From NCBI GenBank assembly GCA_903885795.1, contig CAISJV010000078.1, forward strand, positions 1 through 64,000: 64,000 bases of DNA, read 5' to 3'. The stretch is from an uncultured delta proteobacterium. Lineage in GTDB: Bacteria > Desulfobacterota > Syntrophia > Syntrophales > UBA8958. The notes under the pieces are model-generated. The model was not told the origin of the DNA, ran no database searches, and saw nothing but the letters and a program-made list of their open reading frames with translations. Numbering within the stretch: position 1 is the stretch's first letter; the number at the start of each line of letters is the position of its first letter. This document shows positions 14,309 to 23,178 of this stretch, one piece after another. Position numbers and translations under genes: made by a program.

Positions 14309-14515
14309 ATGAACAGGTATCTGAAAATTGCATATATCGGCCTCTCTTTTATGCTGCTTTACTTTGTCTGGAGTCACCTGCCTGCTGAAGATGGGCAGGA
14401 CAAACTTATCAGCCGCTTAATGGAGCTCCGGTTTTTGGGTTTTATTGCGCTGATGCTCGTAATTTATTTCATCTTCTTTAATTTTCTGGGACGAAAAAAC
14501 AAGAAAGACGAATGA
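14309..14515 (+). CDS. Small two-helix membrane protein
   Basis: 68 residues from the ATG at 14309 (a GGGA site lies 6 nt upstream; the frame is open to 14267). Two hydrophobic segments, about residues 5-22 (LKIAYIGLSFMLLYFVWSHL) and 40-60 (FLGFIALMLVIYFIFFNFLG), are followed by a basic tail RKNKKDE. I do not recognise the family. It follows the response regulator gene by about 70 bp on the same strand. Confidence 0.6.
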   Translation: MNRYLKIAYIGLSFMLLYFVWSHLPAEDGQDKLISRLMELRFLGFIALMLVIYFIFFNFLGRKNKKDE

Positions 14516-14578
14516 ACTACCCAGCAGCAAGAAACGAAGCAATCTCCGGCGAAGATCTCGGATTTCAATCCATTATTA

Positions 14579-16579
14579 TTACCGCAGTACCAAGATGAAA
14601 TCCCCGCCTTCATCACCTGCCTCACTGATTGCCCCATATAGGGGAGTTTGATTTGTCACGCTATTATTAATCACTGCTTCTCTTAAGCTCGCAAAGAGCT
14701 TCTGGGTGTCAAGATACGGATCTTGATTCGATTTCAGTCTCTTGACTAAAAACTCTACAAAGACGCTCCTGTCAGGAACTGTTTTCATGGCGCCGCTCGT
14801 GATGGCTTTTCGGCTGGGTAGTTGATAAATCTTTTCCACGGATGTTTTGGGATTTGAAAATGCGTCACGCACCCTAAAAATACCACCGCTGAAACAAGCA
14901 TCAGCAACCAACAAGACATGTTTTGCTTTTATGGCCTTGATATAATCCCTGATGTTGCTGTTGGAAATCCAGTCAGAAGGATCATTCAGACCAGCGGCAT
15001 CCTTCGGCAACCAGAATCCCTGCTTCATGTCATCCATCCAGACTCCATGACCAGCGTAGAAAATCAACAGGTTGTCTTTTTCAGTGAGTCGCTTCCTCAA
15101 ATCCTGAAAAGTCTTATATACGGTTCTTCGATCGGGGTCCTGAAGAAACGTCACATTTTCTTTTTCAAAGGTATATTTTGTAACCAAAGTTTCCATTATT
15201 TGGCGGGCATCGGACACAGGATAGTCCAGTTTGCTGATTTCATGGCTGGTATAATCCTGCACCGCAATGAAGAGGGCATAATATTTGGCCGATTGGATTC
15301 CCGTAGAATGTAACATGACCTCAGGTTCTGCTGTTGCGATCTTTCCTGCTTCACGGTTTATAGTAAACTTTTTTATAGCTTGATTCCTGCGTACGTCAAC
15401 CGCTGTAACGACGATCTGATTCTGGCCGATCTTGAGAGGAATTTCAGCCGAGAAGCGACCATTTTCATCAACCGATGCCTCCTGATCATTAATTCTGACA
15501 TCCATAATGCCAATATTGCTTTCGGCTTTACCTATAACGTTAATATGCTTTACCTTAGCTGTGATGGAAATAGCGCGGGTTACATCCGGCGAGGTGATGA
15601 CAATCTTGGGTTCATAATTTGTATCTGCTGCAACGACCGATGGCTGAGGGAAAGTAGTTTCCGATATTGCGACGGCACTTTTCTTTCTGCCTTCGCGGGT
15701 TACAATGAATTGCCTTACCGTTTCGCTCTTGCTGATATCGATAGCTTTTACCACAATAGAATTTTGGCCGACCTTGAGCATGATCTCGGCTACGAAATTC
15801 CCCTTTTCATCAAGATCCACCTGATCACCGTTAACGAGAACATCGGATATACCGCTGTCACTCTCGGCTTTACCTGCAACAGAAATGCTTGTTCTTTTTG
15901 GATCCACGGAAACTGTACGGGTTATATCCGGAGAGGTGATCATTATTTTAGGAGGATTTTTTACAACTGGCGTTTTTGTCAACGGAGGCCTACTGGGTAT
16001 CTTTTGTAAAACAACGGAACTGTCTTTCTTATTATCTAAATCCGGGATATCCAATTTAGATTGCCTGCCATAATCTTTATTCCCAGTTGATTGATCAGCT
16101 TTAGTTACCGGGACGGAAGCATTGGCAGTTTTAATTCGCTGTTTCTGCCCATAATTTTTTTTCTGGAGGACTGAAACCGCATTGACAAATTGCTTGGCGT
16201 CTTCTTCTGATTTCCAGAATAGCATGATCATACCTCTGCCAGGCGACGCAGCATTGAGGTGAACGGCGTATTTTTGTCCAATTTTTAATATGTTAGTCTT
16301 TATCTCAACATATTGGACACTAGCGTGACGAAACTGATCATTGGCAGGATTGAACGTACCAGTGCCTGAGAATGTGATGTCAATCTCATTTTCTTTTGTG
16401 GTCATGCTTTCAATATTGTTACCATTTTCGATCAAAGACAGAGAAAGCTCTACTGCATCTCTTGCCTCGGAGGGACTCATTTGGGGGGAAACATCAGGAT
16501 TTACCGTATAGACAACAGTGCCACATCCTGTTGTAAGGAGAAGCAAAAGAACACCCATAAAAGAGAAAAATGTTTTCAT
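14579..16579 (-). CDS. Caspase-like peptidase lipoprotein with two Ig-like repeats
   Basis: 666 residues. A lipoprotein signal ends LLTTGC (Cys19), so it is anchored to a membrane. Residues about 30-145 form an uncharacterised domain; two similar beta-rich repeats (about 208-295 and 324-410; each with KI.ITSPD.TR..S, GKAES..GI.DV..N, VGQN.IVV.A.D) resemble glucodextranase-B/Ig-like modules. The C-terminal domain (about 432-666) is a caspase-like (C14) peptidase: His511 in YAGHG, Cys562 in ADACFSGG, and the DYPVSDARQI helix. It is probably an orthocaspase-type protease facing outside the cytoplasm. It is monocistronic and convergent with the upstream genes; substrate unknown. Confidence 0.88.
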   Translation of the reverse strand: MKTFFSFMGVLLLLLTTGCGTVVYTVNPDVSPQMSPSEARDAVELSLSLIENGNNIESMTTKENEIDITFSGTGTFNPANDQFRHASVQYVEIKTNILKIGQKYAVHLNAASPGRGMIMLFWKSEEDAKQFVNAVSVLQKKNYGQKQRIKTANASVPVTKADQSTGNKDYGRQSKLDIPDLDNKKDSSVVLQKIPSRPPLTKTPVVKNPPKIMITSPDITRTVSVDPKRTSISVAGKAESDSGISDVLVNGDQVDLDEKGNFVAEIMLKVGQNSIVVKAIDISKSETVRQFIVTREGRKKSAVAISETTFPQPSVVAADTNYEPKIVITSPDVTRAISITAKVKHINVIGKAESNIGIMDVRINDQEASVDENGRFSAEIPLKIGQNQIVVTAVDVRRNQAIKKFTINREAGKIATAEPEVMLHSTGIQSAKYYALFIAVQDYTSHEISKLDYPVSDARQIMETLVTKYTFEKENVTFLQDPDRRTVYKTFQDLRKRLTEKDNLLIFYAGHGVWMDDMKQGFWLPKDAAGLNDPSDWISNSNIRDYIKAIKAKHVLLVADACFSGGIFRVRDAFSNPKTSVEKIYQLPSRKAITSGAMKTVPDRSVFVEFLVKRLKSNQDPYLDTQKLFASLREAVINNSVTNQTPLYGAISEAGDEGGDFILVLR

Positions 16580-16731
16580 CCAAGCATCTCCCTTCCTTCG
16601 ATGTAAGACTCACTTCCCGTTGGATTATAATGAGAACGACTTTGAGTGTCAATGAAATAATGTCCGTTCGAAAATTTGCAATGTGGGGAGAATAGCGGTA
16701 AAAATTAGTGGAACAGTGGAACAAAGGAAAA

Positions 16732-16758
16732 GGGGTTAACCAGACATTGGTTAACCCC
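16732..16758 (-). terminator. Duplicated tRNA terminator at island left end
   Basis: Perfect 10-bp stem GGGGTTAACC/GGTTAACCCC with a 7-nt loop; on the minus strand it is followed by TTTTCC. It lies just past the displaced tRNA-Phe 3' end and is the counterpart of the terminator at 23212-23237, so it is probably the original host terminator of the tRNA gene. Confidence 0.75.
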
Positions 16759-16814
16759 TTGATTTTCATGGTGGGCCAGGGCAGAATTGAACTGCCGACA
16801 CTCGGATTTTCAGT
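16752..16814 (-). repeat. Attachment site of the tRNA-Phe island, left
   Basis: 63 bp identical to 23231-23293, containing the 3' half of tRNA-Phe (T arm, acceptor 3' strand, CCA and part of the anticodon arm). Beyond 16814 the similarity stops within a few bases, so this is a displaced 3' end, not a whole tRNA gene. It is the distal attachment site left by site-specific integration. Confidence 0.9.
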
Positions 16815-16961
16815 ACGATTTTATCATTATTTCCCCCCTTCACAAAAAATAATTTGACATGATTAACCATATAAAATAAGGTACTTACAAGCTAAATCAC
16901 GGATTGATGAAATCGCTTGTGATCATCAATTATGACAAAAAGGGGTAGCTATAGGGTAGCA

Positions 16962-18143
16962 ATGAAAAGAGAGCGGACGAAGTATCCCGGTGTCTATGAG
17001 CGAAAATCGGACATAAGAATTCATAACGGTAGAGCAGATGTTTGCTTCGACATGGCATATAAGCGTGAGGGTAAGAAAATATGGGAAAAGGTCGGGTGGA
17101 TCAGTGAGGGCTATACGGCTAAGGTTGCTTCTGAGCTTAGGGCAAACAGGCTCAGAAGTATTCGACATGGTGACGAATTGCCGAAGGATAAACAGAAGGC
17201 TCCATACTTCAAAGAGGTTGCTAAAAAATATCTTAAATGGGCAACTCAAAACAAAACAAGAAAAGGACTTGATGATAAAATCCGGTATCGGAAACACCTT
17301 GCCCCCTCTTTTGATGACAAACGTCTTAACGATATTTCTCCCTTCGATCTTGAACGAGTAAAAAACGATATAACAAAAGAAGGATATGCTCCCGGCAGTG
17401 TCAAACATTGTCTTGTCCTATTCCGGCAGATGTTCAATAAGGCTGTCTTGTGGGGTATGTACAAAGGAGATAATCCGATCAAGGGTGTTAAGTTACCGAC
17501 TCTGCAAAATCAGCGCGAACGTTTCCTGACATATGATGAAGCCGCACTCCTCCTCAATGAGCTTAAAGTCGATCAAAGCCGGACAAAGAATCCCGGCGAC
17601 AAGAAAGACCCCCAACTTCATGATATGGCATTACTGTCTCTTCATTGTGGATTGCGGGCAGGAGAGATATTCAATCTCAAGGGCCAAGATCTCAACTTTG
17701 AAAACGGGCTCATCAATATATCTGACCCGAAGAACAAAGAGAGCCGCAAAGCGTTTATGACGGATGCGGTAAAGGAAGCCCTGTCAAAGCGTATCCCCAA
17801 ATCTCGTGATAAATTTGTCTTCAAAGATCGCAAGCATGATGGTAAAATCAATTCTATATCAACAGCATACAGAAAAGCAATCAATAGGCTTGGATTCAAC
17901 AAGGGCATTGCAGATCCTCGGCATATAGTAACGTTTCACAGCCTCCGTCATACTTTTGCTTCATGGCTTGCTTTACAGGGAGAAACATTATTGACGATCA
18001 AAGACCTCCTTGGTCATAAAACGCTTGCTATGACTATCAGATATGCTCATTTAATGCCGGAGCATAAGAGACAGGCAGCAATGAATCTTGAAAAAGCTTT
18101 TAATGACAAAAGAAGTTATTCTGCAATAAAAACAATTACATAA
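16962..18143 (+). CDS. Tyrosine-type integrase of the island
   Basis: 393-residue phage-type integrase. The catalytic set is visible: Arg in CGLRAGEI (about residue 230), HxxR in HSLRHTFASW (about 326), the LLGHKTLAMTI box and the nucleophile Tyr in RYAHL (about 360). The N-terminal region (residues 1-60) looks like an arm-binding domain and a SAM-like core-binding domain follows (about 70-165). I chose 16962 because the upstream stretch of the frame (16932-16961) consists of GGGTAGC repeats likely to be DNA sites. Position next to the left attachment site supports a role in integration and excision. Confidence 0.9.
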   Translation: MKRERTKYPGVYERKSDIRIHNGRADVCFDMAYKREGKKIWEKVGWISEGYTAKVASELRANRLRSIRHGDELPKDKQKAPYFKEVAKKYLKWATQNKTRKGLDDKIRYRKHLAPSFDDKRLNDISPFDLERVKNDITKEGYAPGSVKHCLVLFRQMFNKAVLWGMYKGDNPIKGVKLPTLQNQRERFLTYDEAALLLNELKVDQSRTKNPGDKKDPQLHDMALLSLHCGLRAGEIFNLKGQDLNFENGLINISDPKNKESRKAFMTDAVKEALSKRIPKSRDKFVFKDRKHDGKINSISTAYRKAINRLGFNKGIADPRHIVTFHSLRHTFASWLALQGETLLTIKDLLGHKTLAMTIRYAHLMPEHKRQAAMNLEKAFNDKRSYSAIKTIT

Positions 18144-18210
18144 TCGGCACTAATCATATACTCTTAACAACTATATCGAAACAACCCATCTCCTTGTCTC
18201 ATAAATATTT

Positions 18211-18273
18211 CATTTTTTTCGATTTATGCGCCATTTTTTTCGATTTGTCTGCTATAATTAATTGACAGACAAA
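18211..18273 (+). promoter_or_regulatory. Candidate regulated promoter of the replication-type gene
   Basis: Two 15-bp direct repeats CATTTTTTTCGATTT (18211-18225, 18232-18246) spaced 21 bp, then an 8-bp inverted repeat TTTGTCTG/CAGACAAA (18244-18251, 18266-18273) that flanks a consensus -10 TATAAT (18253-18258). Two-turn spacing and an operator over the -10 suggest a repressor-controlled start. Confidence 0.55.
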
Positions 18274-18287
18274 AAAGAAAGAGGGCT

Positions 18288-18341
18288 ATGAATACGACAC
18301 AGCAAGGAAAAATAACTCATATATGCAGGATAGAACATTGA
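18288..18341 (+). CDS. 17-codon leader ORF
   Basis: ATG AAT ACG ... ending CAT TGA, encoding MNTTQQGKITHICRIEH, with AGAGGG just before the ATG. It lies between the candidate promoter and the next gene (13 bp later, other frame). It could be a leader peptide or chance; no homologue is recognised. Confidence 0.3.
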   Translation: MNTTQQGKITHICRIEH

Positions 18342-18354
18342 GAGACTGATTAAA

Positions 18355-19050
18355 ATGAAAATAACTAAATTGTTACATGAAAATCCCCGTATAGAAAACA
18401 GCTTATTGGATTTTCAAGAGCGATTCATAGAAAAACATATTGAAAGTAATGTCGGCATTGTTACAGATGAGCTTGAAGAAGACACATTGAAGCATTTCAG
18501 GACAATGGCAAATACGGATTATGTCGCATTTGTGAAAAAAAAGCTGAATGATTTCATAAATGAATGCAAGATAAAACGTGAAATATGGGAAAAGACGATT
18601 TATCCCTATAACAGGACCTGGATCGTTGATGACAAACAGATAAAAAAGACCCTGAAGCGATATCCGAAACTCCTCGATATTCTAAGTTTCATCGACGGAG
18701 AGGGAAAGCCATCCGAAAAAATTGATGCTGAAGATTGGATATCATACCAAGCAGAAACAAGACTTGGGCCAGAAACAAGAAAATATTCTCACGTAATCGT
18801 CAGCAAGGATTTTTACGAGAGAGCCGAAAAGACGATCGGGATCAAACAAATCACAATGCAAAAATACCTTCAAGCCTTTTCCCGTATGGGAATCCTGAAA
18901 ATGATCGAACGCCTCAAGTCACATGAACGGGCTATGCTGTACATCGACGGATATTTTCGCAGGATCCCACCGAATGATCGATTAAAGAAAGAGCATTTCA
19001 TGAATCAAAAAGATCACCAGCAAGCCTTGAGGAATTTCAAATACCGATAA
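18355..19050 (+). CDS. Unknown island protein with a winged-helix-like C-terminus
   Basis: 231 residues, charged and helical, with no signal peptide or membrane segment. Residues about 145-200 (VSKDFYERAEKTIGIKQITM, QKYLQAFSRMGILKMI) look like a winged-helix DNA-binding unit in which GIKQITMQKYLQAFSRMGIL would be the recognition part. Similar layouts occur in phage and plasmid replication or regulatory proteins, but no family is recognised. Directly after its stop lie AT-rich iterated palindromes (19054-19127) that it might bind. Confidence 0.6.
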   Translation: MKITKLLHENPRIENSLLDFQERFIEKHIESNVGIVTDELEEDTLKHFRTMANTDYVAFVKKKLNDFINECKIKREIWEKTIYPYNRTWIVDDKQIKKTLKRYPKLLDILSFIDGEGKPSEKIDAEDWISYQAETRLGPETRKYSHVIVSKDFYERAEKTIGIKQITMQKYLQAFSRMGILKMIERLKSHERAMLYIDGYFRRIPPNDRLKKEHFMNQKDHQQALRNFKYR

Positions 19051-19053
19051 GAT

Positions 19054-19127
19054 CGATATATTGAATATATCAACTCAATATATCGATGTCGCAAAAATAA
19101 GCAAATTAACAAGGATCGATATATTGA
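19054..19127. repeat. AT-rich iterated palindromes
   Basis: The 11-bp word CGATATATTGA occurs at 19054-19064 and 19117-19127, and its reverse complement TCAATATATCG at 19075-19085, the first two forming an inverted repeat. They could be iteron or operator sites for a DNA-binding protein encoded upstream; an origin role is only a possibility. Confidence 0.6.
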
Positions 19128-19131
19128 ATAT

Positions 19132-19763
19132 TTTTCTAGTACATTGACTTTGTTACTTATAATTGATTTAGACGAGCAATGTAATAAAATATGATCGTTT
19201 ACAACGCCATATAAGCCATGCTACAGAAACATGTCTCTGTTCACTAACGTGAACTATCGACCCTATGTTTTTTCACCATGCCTTATATGCCGTTAATATG
19301 AAATCCACGCCGATCGTTTCGCTCCGCTCCGCTTCGCTCATCCGATCTCTGTGGATTCCATGAATAACAAGAATTAAAAATTAGCAATGTAGACATAAGC
19401 GTTTTTTACAATTATCCGTTGTCAACATTGCAGACTATTGATCGGCAACCGTTGATCCTTGCTGTTTAACAAAGTGATCAGGGTTCCGCTGCAAATGTCA
19501 TCTGTTTTGACGTGAAAGCGTGCATTCTGCCGCGGGAGAATCTCTTCTGCCGCACGATCTCGTAAGAGCTGACGAAAAGTACGTTCATCTTGATTTTACT
19601 GCTTGGTCGCAGCTTTTCCGAGATGTCTTTATTGTTGGGAGCTGCGGAGCAAAGGTCCTTCTGCCTGACTCATATATGAAGAAAAAATAATCAGGGGTGA
19701 AATCTTACTATGAAGGGTAACCCGGAAATGTAAATTTCTGTTTCAGCAACGTGATCCCTGCTC
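19132..19763. other. Long non-coding stretch of the island
   Basis: About 630 bp without a credible gene. It contains an imperfect inverted repeat around 19206-19296 (GCCATATAAGCCATG and CATGCCTTATATGCC) and a second one around 19301-19362 whose ends are AATCCAC and GTGGATT with a repetitive CGCTCCGCTCCGCTTCGCT centre. The structure may be an attC-like or REP-type palindrome or an RNA; I cannot assign it. Confidence 0.4.
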
Positions 19764-19961
19764 TTAAAACGTGCAGCTAAACTGCGAAGGATCGCTTCCT
19801 TGAACGATCATGCGAAAGTCGATAAATGGGTCGTTAATCTTGTTGGAAATGCGGGAATGCTGCTTGCCGATCAGAAAATGGTCATCAGGTAGGCATCTAT
19901 CTATCTCGACAAAAGAAATTTGATATCGAGGGTATGGACCTAACCAATGATTTTTCCCCAA
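19764..19961 (-). pseudogene. Possible transposase N-terminal remnant
   Basis: 65-codon open frame containing FVEIDRCLPDDHFLIGKQHS and ISNKINDPFIDF. The pattern (V..D..LP.DH.L..I...I.F.FI) resembles the N-terminus of IS1182-type transposases, with an insertion. It lacks the catalytic core and any other part of an insertion sequence, so at most it is a decayed fragment. Confidence 0.25.
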
Positions 19962-20129
19962 TAATCATCAACATTGATTCTTTCGGAATATAATCCTTGA
20001 CATAAAAGATTTTTTTTCTTACGCAAATACTATATTAATAAATTATTGTTAATTCAATTAAACTGATCATTTTCAAGTTTCACATAGTTCATTGTATGAG
20101 ATCAACTAATATGTGGAGGAGGCATTGAA

Positions 20130-20888
20130 ATGACGTGTATCCGCAATATTATCGTTTATTCATTATTTATCATCTGCATCTTCATATCTATTGGCTGTCA
20201 GAAAGAGTTAGTCAAAAAAGATACGGCCATGAATGAAAAAGGATGGCACGCGACGGTTGTAGGGGTCGAAGATAACGGTATTGTATACGTAATAAGCGGA
20301 GATGTGAAAGATAAAGTCGGATTGGTAAATATATATTTACCTGATGCTTCCGACCCTCAATTTGCAAAGGCAAGAAAATATCTCAAAGATAAGATGTTGG
20401 GTAAAAAAATTGTTCTAATACCAGTTTTAATTGAAGGTTCTACTTTTATGTGTCAAATTTATCTTGAATCAATATGTATAAATCAAGACATTTTAGAGGA
20501 AGGACTCGCATGGTATTATCCAAAGCACGGAAACTATGAGACGTGGTTAGATGCATTCCAAAAAGCCAGGATTGAGAGAAAAGGAATATGGTCTTTTAAT
20601 GAAGATGAAATCAAGACCCCTCTTGAATTAAGAAAGGAATACACCTCAAAAGAAAGTTTTGACAAGTTATATACATACGGAGCGAAGCTTATGCCATTTG
20701 TTATATATCACAATCCTTACAAATACTCTAGCCCCTCCACTGGATATAAATCTCAGCACAGAAGTGTCGATATGTCTGCGGCTGAGAAAGCAGACCAATA
20801 CAAGGATAGCTATATGAAAAATGGTAGAACAACAGATCTTCTTAATTACAGAATAGAGTATGAAAAAGCTATGGGGTATAGCAAATAA
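20130..20888 (+). CDS. Lipoprotein with thermonuclease (SNase)-like fold
   Basis: 252 residues. A lipoprotein signal (ICIFISIGC, Cys at about 23) precedes a staphylococcal-nuclease-like domain (about 35-150): ATVVGVEDNGIVYVISGD, VGLVNIYLPDASDPQFAKAR, then the typical GLAWYYPKHGNYETWLDAFQ and ARIERKGIWS ending. The Arg expected in the V-R-L strand and the Glu after the LPD turn appear to be replaced (VNIYLPDASD), so catalysis is doubtful. A strong GGAGGAGG site precedes the ATG. The last 100 residues are unassigned. It is an accessory island gene. Confidence 0.7.
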   Translation: MTCIRNIIVYSLFIICIFISIGCQKELVKKDTAMNEKGWHATVVGVEDNGIVYVISGDVKDKVGLVNIYLPDASDPQFAKARKYLKDKMLGKKIVLIPVLIEGSTFMCQIYLESICINQDILEEGLAWYYPKHGNYETWLDAFQKARIERKGIWSFNEDEIKTPLELRKEYTSKESFDKLYTYGAKLMPFVIYHNPYKYSSPSTGYKSQHRSVDMSAAEKADQYKDSYMKNGRTTDLLNYRIEYEKAMGYSK

Positions 20889-20921
20889 TAATATGGCCTG
20901 AGACAGATTGAGGGGAGCTGC

Positions 20922-21170
20922 CTACCTTACGATCCCCCTCATATCAGTCTTTCCAGCCGCAAGCTTTTTATAATATGTTGGGTCTCCATCCATATTCGGA
21001 TCAACCTCTTTTCGCCTGTCCCGTTCAATGAGTCGGCTATAAGCGTTTACCAGCTTGGCTACCGAGTCCAGTTTATCAGCTCCCGAACCTCCTTTCCTAT
21101 CCTTGATGTCTTCACAGACACGATTGATTGCAGCTTCGATATTCCGTATGACCTTCTTTTTTGCGTTCAT
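20922..21170 (-). CDS. Small helical island protein
   Basis: 82 residues, charged and helical: KKVIRNIEAAINRVCEDIKD, LDSVAKLVNAYSRLIERDRR. A good GGAGGG site lies in front of the ATG. The heptad-like pattern and basic start suggest a small nucleic-acid-binding or phage-type accessory protein (terminase small-subunit-like proteins have such regions), but I do not recognise the family. It is 37 bp downstream of the recombinase gene on the same strand, probably one operon. Confidence 0.6.
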   Translation of the reverse strand: MNAKKKVIRNIEAAINRVCEDIKDRKGGSGADKLDSVAKLVNAYSRLIERDRRKEVDPNMDGDPTYYKKLAAGKTDMRGIVR

Positions 21171-21207
21171 GATGATACCCTCCGTTGTTGCCCTCTGACC
21201 GTCCCTC

Positions 21208-21897
21208 TCAGTTCCAAAGCCCTCTTATCTGATCTCCAATCGTTTCATCCGTGACATCTGCATAGACAAGCGTAGATTGAATTGATGTATGCCGGAGCTG
21301 CTTTTGCACGACACGGATATCCTTTTCCTTCGAGTAAAGTTCCACAGCGTATGAATGCCGAAGAGCATGAACAGCCTTCCCACGTTCATAAAGATTAAGC
21401 TGCCTGAGGTATTTCTTCACGATTTGTTGAATCGCTTGACTTGTCCATGCTCCCCGCTGACCGACAAACAGATAATCATCATCCCCAACAGCTTCACCCT
21501 GCTTCTGTTTCCAGCCTATAAACGCTTTAAAATGCCGTTTAAGCGATTCCGTCACGACAACATGACCCGAAACATGTCCCTTGCCATCACGGATGAATAT
21601 CTTGCTTTTTGCATATCCAATTTTTAGATCACCGCACCGTAGATTCGCAGCCTCAGACACCCTAAGACCCGTTGCCGTTAGCAGATCAACAACCATCCAT
21701 TCCCGAATGCCAGTTACTTTGCCAGCATGAAAATCAAGCTCTGCTTGATCCCTTACAGTACGTCGGAGCATTTTGATCTGTTTAACATTGAAGTATTTCA
21801 CTCCATCAATGTTCTTAATCCTACTGCTTGCTTGTTTCTTTTTTGTTACCGGCTTTGCGGAAGGAAACGAAACGACTCTTGCAGATTGCTCTTTCAT
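21208..21897 (-). CDS. Second tyrosine recombinase
   Basis: 229-residue recombinase without the long N-terminal arm-binding domain. Catalytic residues are present: Arg in TATGLRVSEAANL (about 76), HxxR in HALRHSYAVEL (about 177-180), the LRHTSIQST box, and the nucleophile Tyr in TLVYADV (about 212). GGAGG lies before the ATG. It resembles XerC/D-like or phage integrases of short type. It is transcribed opposite to the first integrase; it could drive inversion, excision or resolution. Intact by sequence. Confidence 0.88.
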   Translation of the reverse strand: MKEQSARVVSFPSAKPVTKKKQASSRIKNIDGVKYFNVKQIKMLRRTVRDQAELDFHAGKVTGIREWMVVDLLTATGLRVSEAANLRCGDLKIGYAKSKIFIRDGKGHVSGHVVVTESLKRHFKAFIGWKQKQGEAVGDDDYLFVGQRGAWTSQAIQQIVKKYLRQLNLYERGKAVHALRHSYAVELYSKEKDIRVVQKQLRHTSIQSTLVYADVTDETIGDQIRGLWN

Positions 21898-22307
21898 AGT
21901 ATAATACCTCCTTTCTTTAAAAGTATTCTATTGAGTTTTTGTCCTATTTGTCAAGGATAAATGCAGGGTTTTAAGCGTCCAAGTAGTCGAAACTCAAAAG
22001 AAAATGTTAATTATGTATTGAGTTTGGGGATCATCATGAAGCGAAATGCTAAAGAGAAAACAACATATGCCCCCCCCCTCGATCTATCTCAGAAAAATAA
22101 TTTGCTTTCAACGGTAGGGTCATGACCATAAATTTTTCCCCAGAAAATCAAAACGGCTACACTCTTTCCCGAAACCTCTTCGCCGACAAATTAAAGTGGT
22201 TTAAAAATAAAAATCGTGATAAGGAATTCCCAAAATAATTTTCGGTAGTTAAAATAGTTCAATCCCTTATAAACATGCTGGAGGGACATATGGACAGGCT
22301 GATGTAA
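21898..22307. other. Intergenic island DNA
   Basis: About 410 bp without a credible gene, including the divergent upstream region of the recombinase. A short run CCCCCCCC at about 22071 and a GAGGGACATATGG near 22281 (start of a five-codon ORF) are the only notable features. Confidence 0.4.
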
Positions 22308-22337
22308 CCCCGTTTCTAAGAAGGAGCGGGGTTTTTT
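22308..22337 (+). terminator. Rho-independent terminator-like hairpin
   Basis: CCCCG (22308-22312) pairs with CGGGG (22327-22331) and is followed directly by six T. It precedes the membrane-protein gene on the same strand, so it may end a transcript from the left or act as an attenuator. Confidence 0.6.
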
Positions 22338-22408
22338 ATTGAAAATATTGGTTGAGGAATCGGAAATAGGATGAGCAAAAATGGCGTGACTTGAGCAGGA
22401 GTAAAATC

Positions 22409-23101
22409 ATGAAGAATATCCCTAATTGGCTGAAAGGATTTCTCCGCGTTTTCATCGTTATCTTTCTTATTGTTTATGTTAAAGATACGATCACTTTAAT
22501 TAATGATTGCAGAGATCAAATTAATACATGGGTGTCTCCTCAATTAAGTTTAGAAGCAGAAAGGGGCAGGGGTACTTTACACTGGTGTTCAATAATAGCA
22601 GCACCAAGATTCTTATCTGATTCGACGGAAGCAAGACTCAAAAGGGCTGAAAGTTTTTTCAGTACATGGATAGGATCAAACGTCAATGATTGTTGTATAG
22701 ATAAGGAGGCTTTGAGAGAAGGTTTTTTGTATTCGGCTACTCTCTCAATAGATGAAGCACCAATTAAAGTAAAACAATGGAGTAATGGGGGAATTAGTCA
22801 GTATCGAGATATTTCTGCAAAAGTTCAATACTCCGGAATAAAAATATCAAAGCTTATTTTCTATCCCAGCAACATAGTAAAAGCAATTTCTACATCATTC
22901 GTTAATACCGCTGCATTGATCATTGTTTATTTCTCAGTAATCTGGATTTATCGCGGGTTTAAAAAACAACCACAAGAAAAAATTGATAATAAAAATGGAT
23001 TCAAAATGAATAAAAACCTGGAGGCTGAATGTTCAGAATATGAAAAAAGTCTCCGCGATCATCGAGTAGAGAAGCACTCTGCTACAAAACAAGACTTATA
23101 A
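22409..23101 (+). CDS. Unknown membrane-anchored island protein
   Basis: 230 residues from the ATG at 22409, which has AGGAG 8 nt upstream. An N-terminal membrane segment (about 10-28, GFLRVFIVIFLIVYV) and a second (about 165-185, NTAALIIVYFSVIWIYRGF) flank a soluble domain of about 130 residues with paired Cys (DCCIDKEALR), so the middle may lie outside the cytoplasm. The C-terminal tail is highly charged. I do not recognise the family. It is the right-most gene of the island. Confidence 0.6.
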   Translation: MKNIPNWLKGFLRVFIVIFLIVYVKDTITLINDCRDQINTWVSPQLSLEAERGRGTLHWCSIIAAPRFLSDSTEARLKRAESFFSTWIGSNVNDCCIDKEALREGFLYSATLSIDEAPIKVKQWSNGGISQYRDISAKVQYSGIKISKLIFYPSNIVKAISTSFVNTAALIIVYFSVIWIYRGFKKQPQEKIDNKNGFKMNKNLEAECSEYEKSLRDHRVEKHSATKQDL

Positions 23102-23178
23102 ATAACCTCTAGATGAACTCAATAAGCAATCAAGAATGAGGATCTGGATCATTCGAGATCACTAAAAACGCTGCAATA

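Noticed and set aside
16770-16815. Second tRNA-Phe gene
   Set aside because: Only the 3' half matches; the sequence diverges within the anticodon arm, so it is a displaced attachment site.
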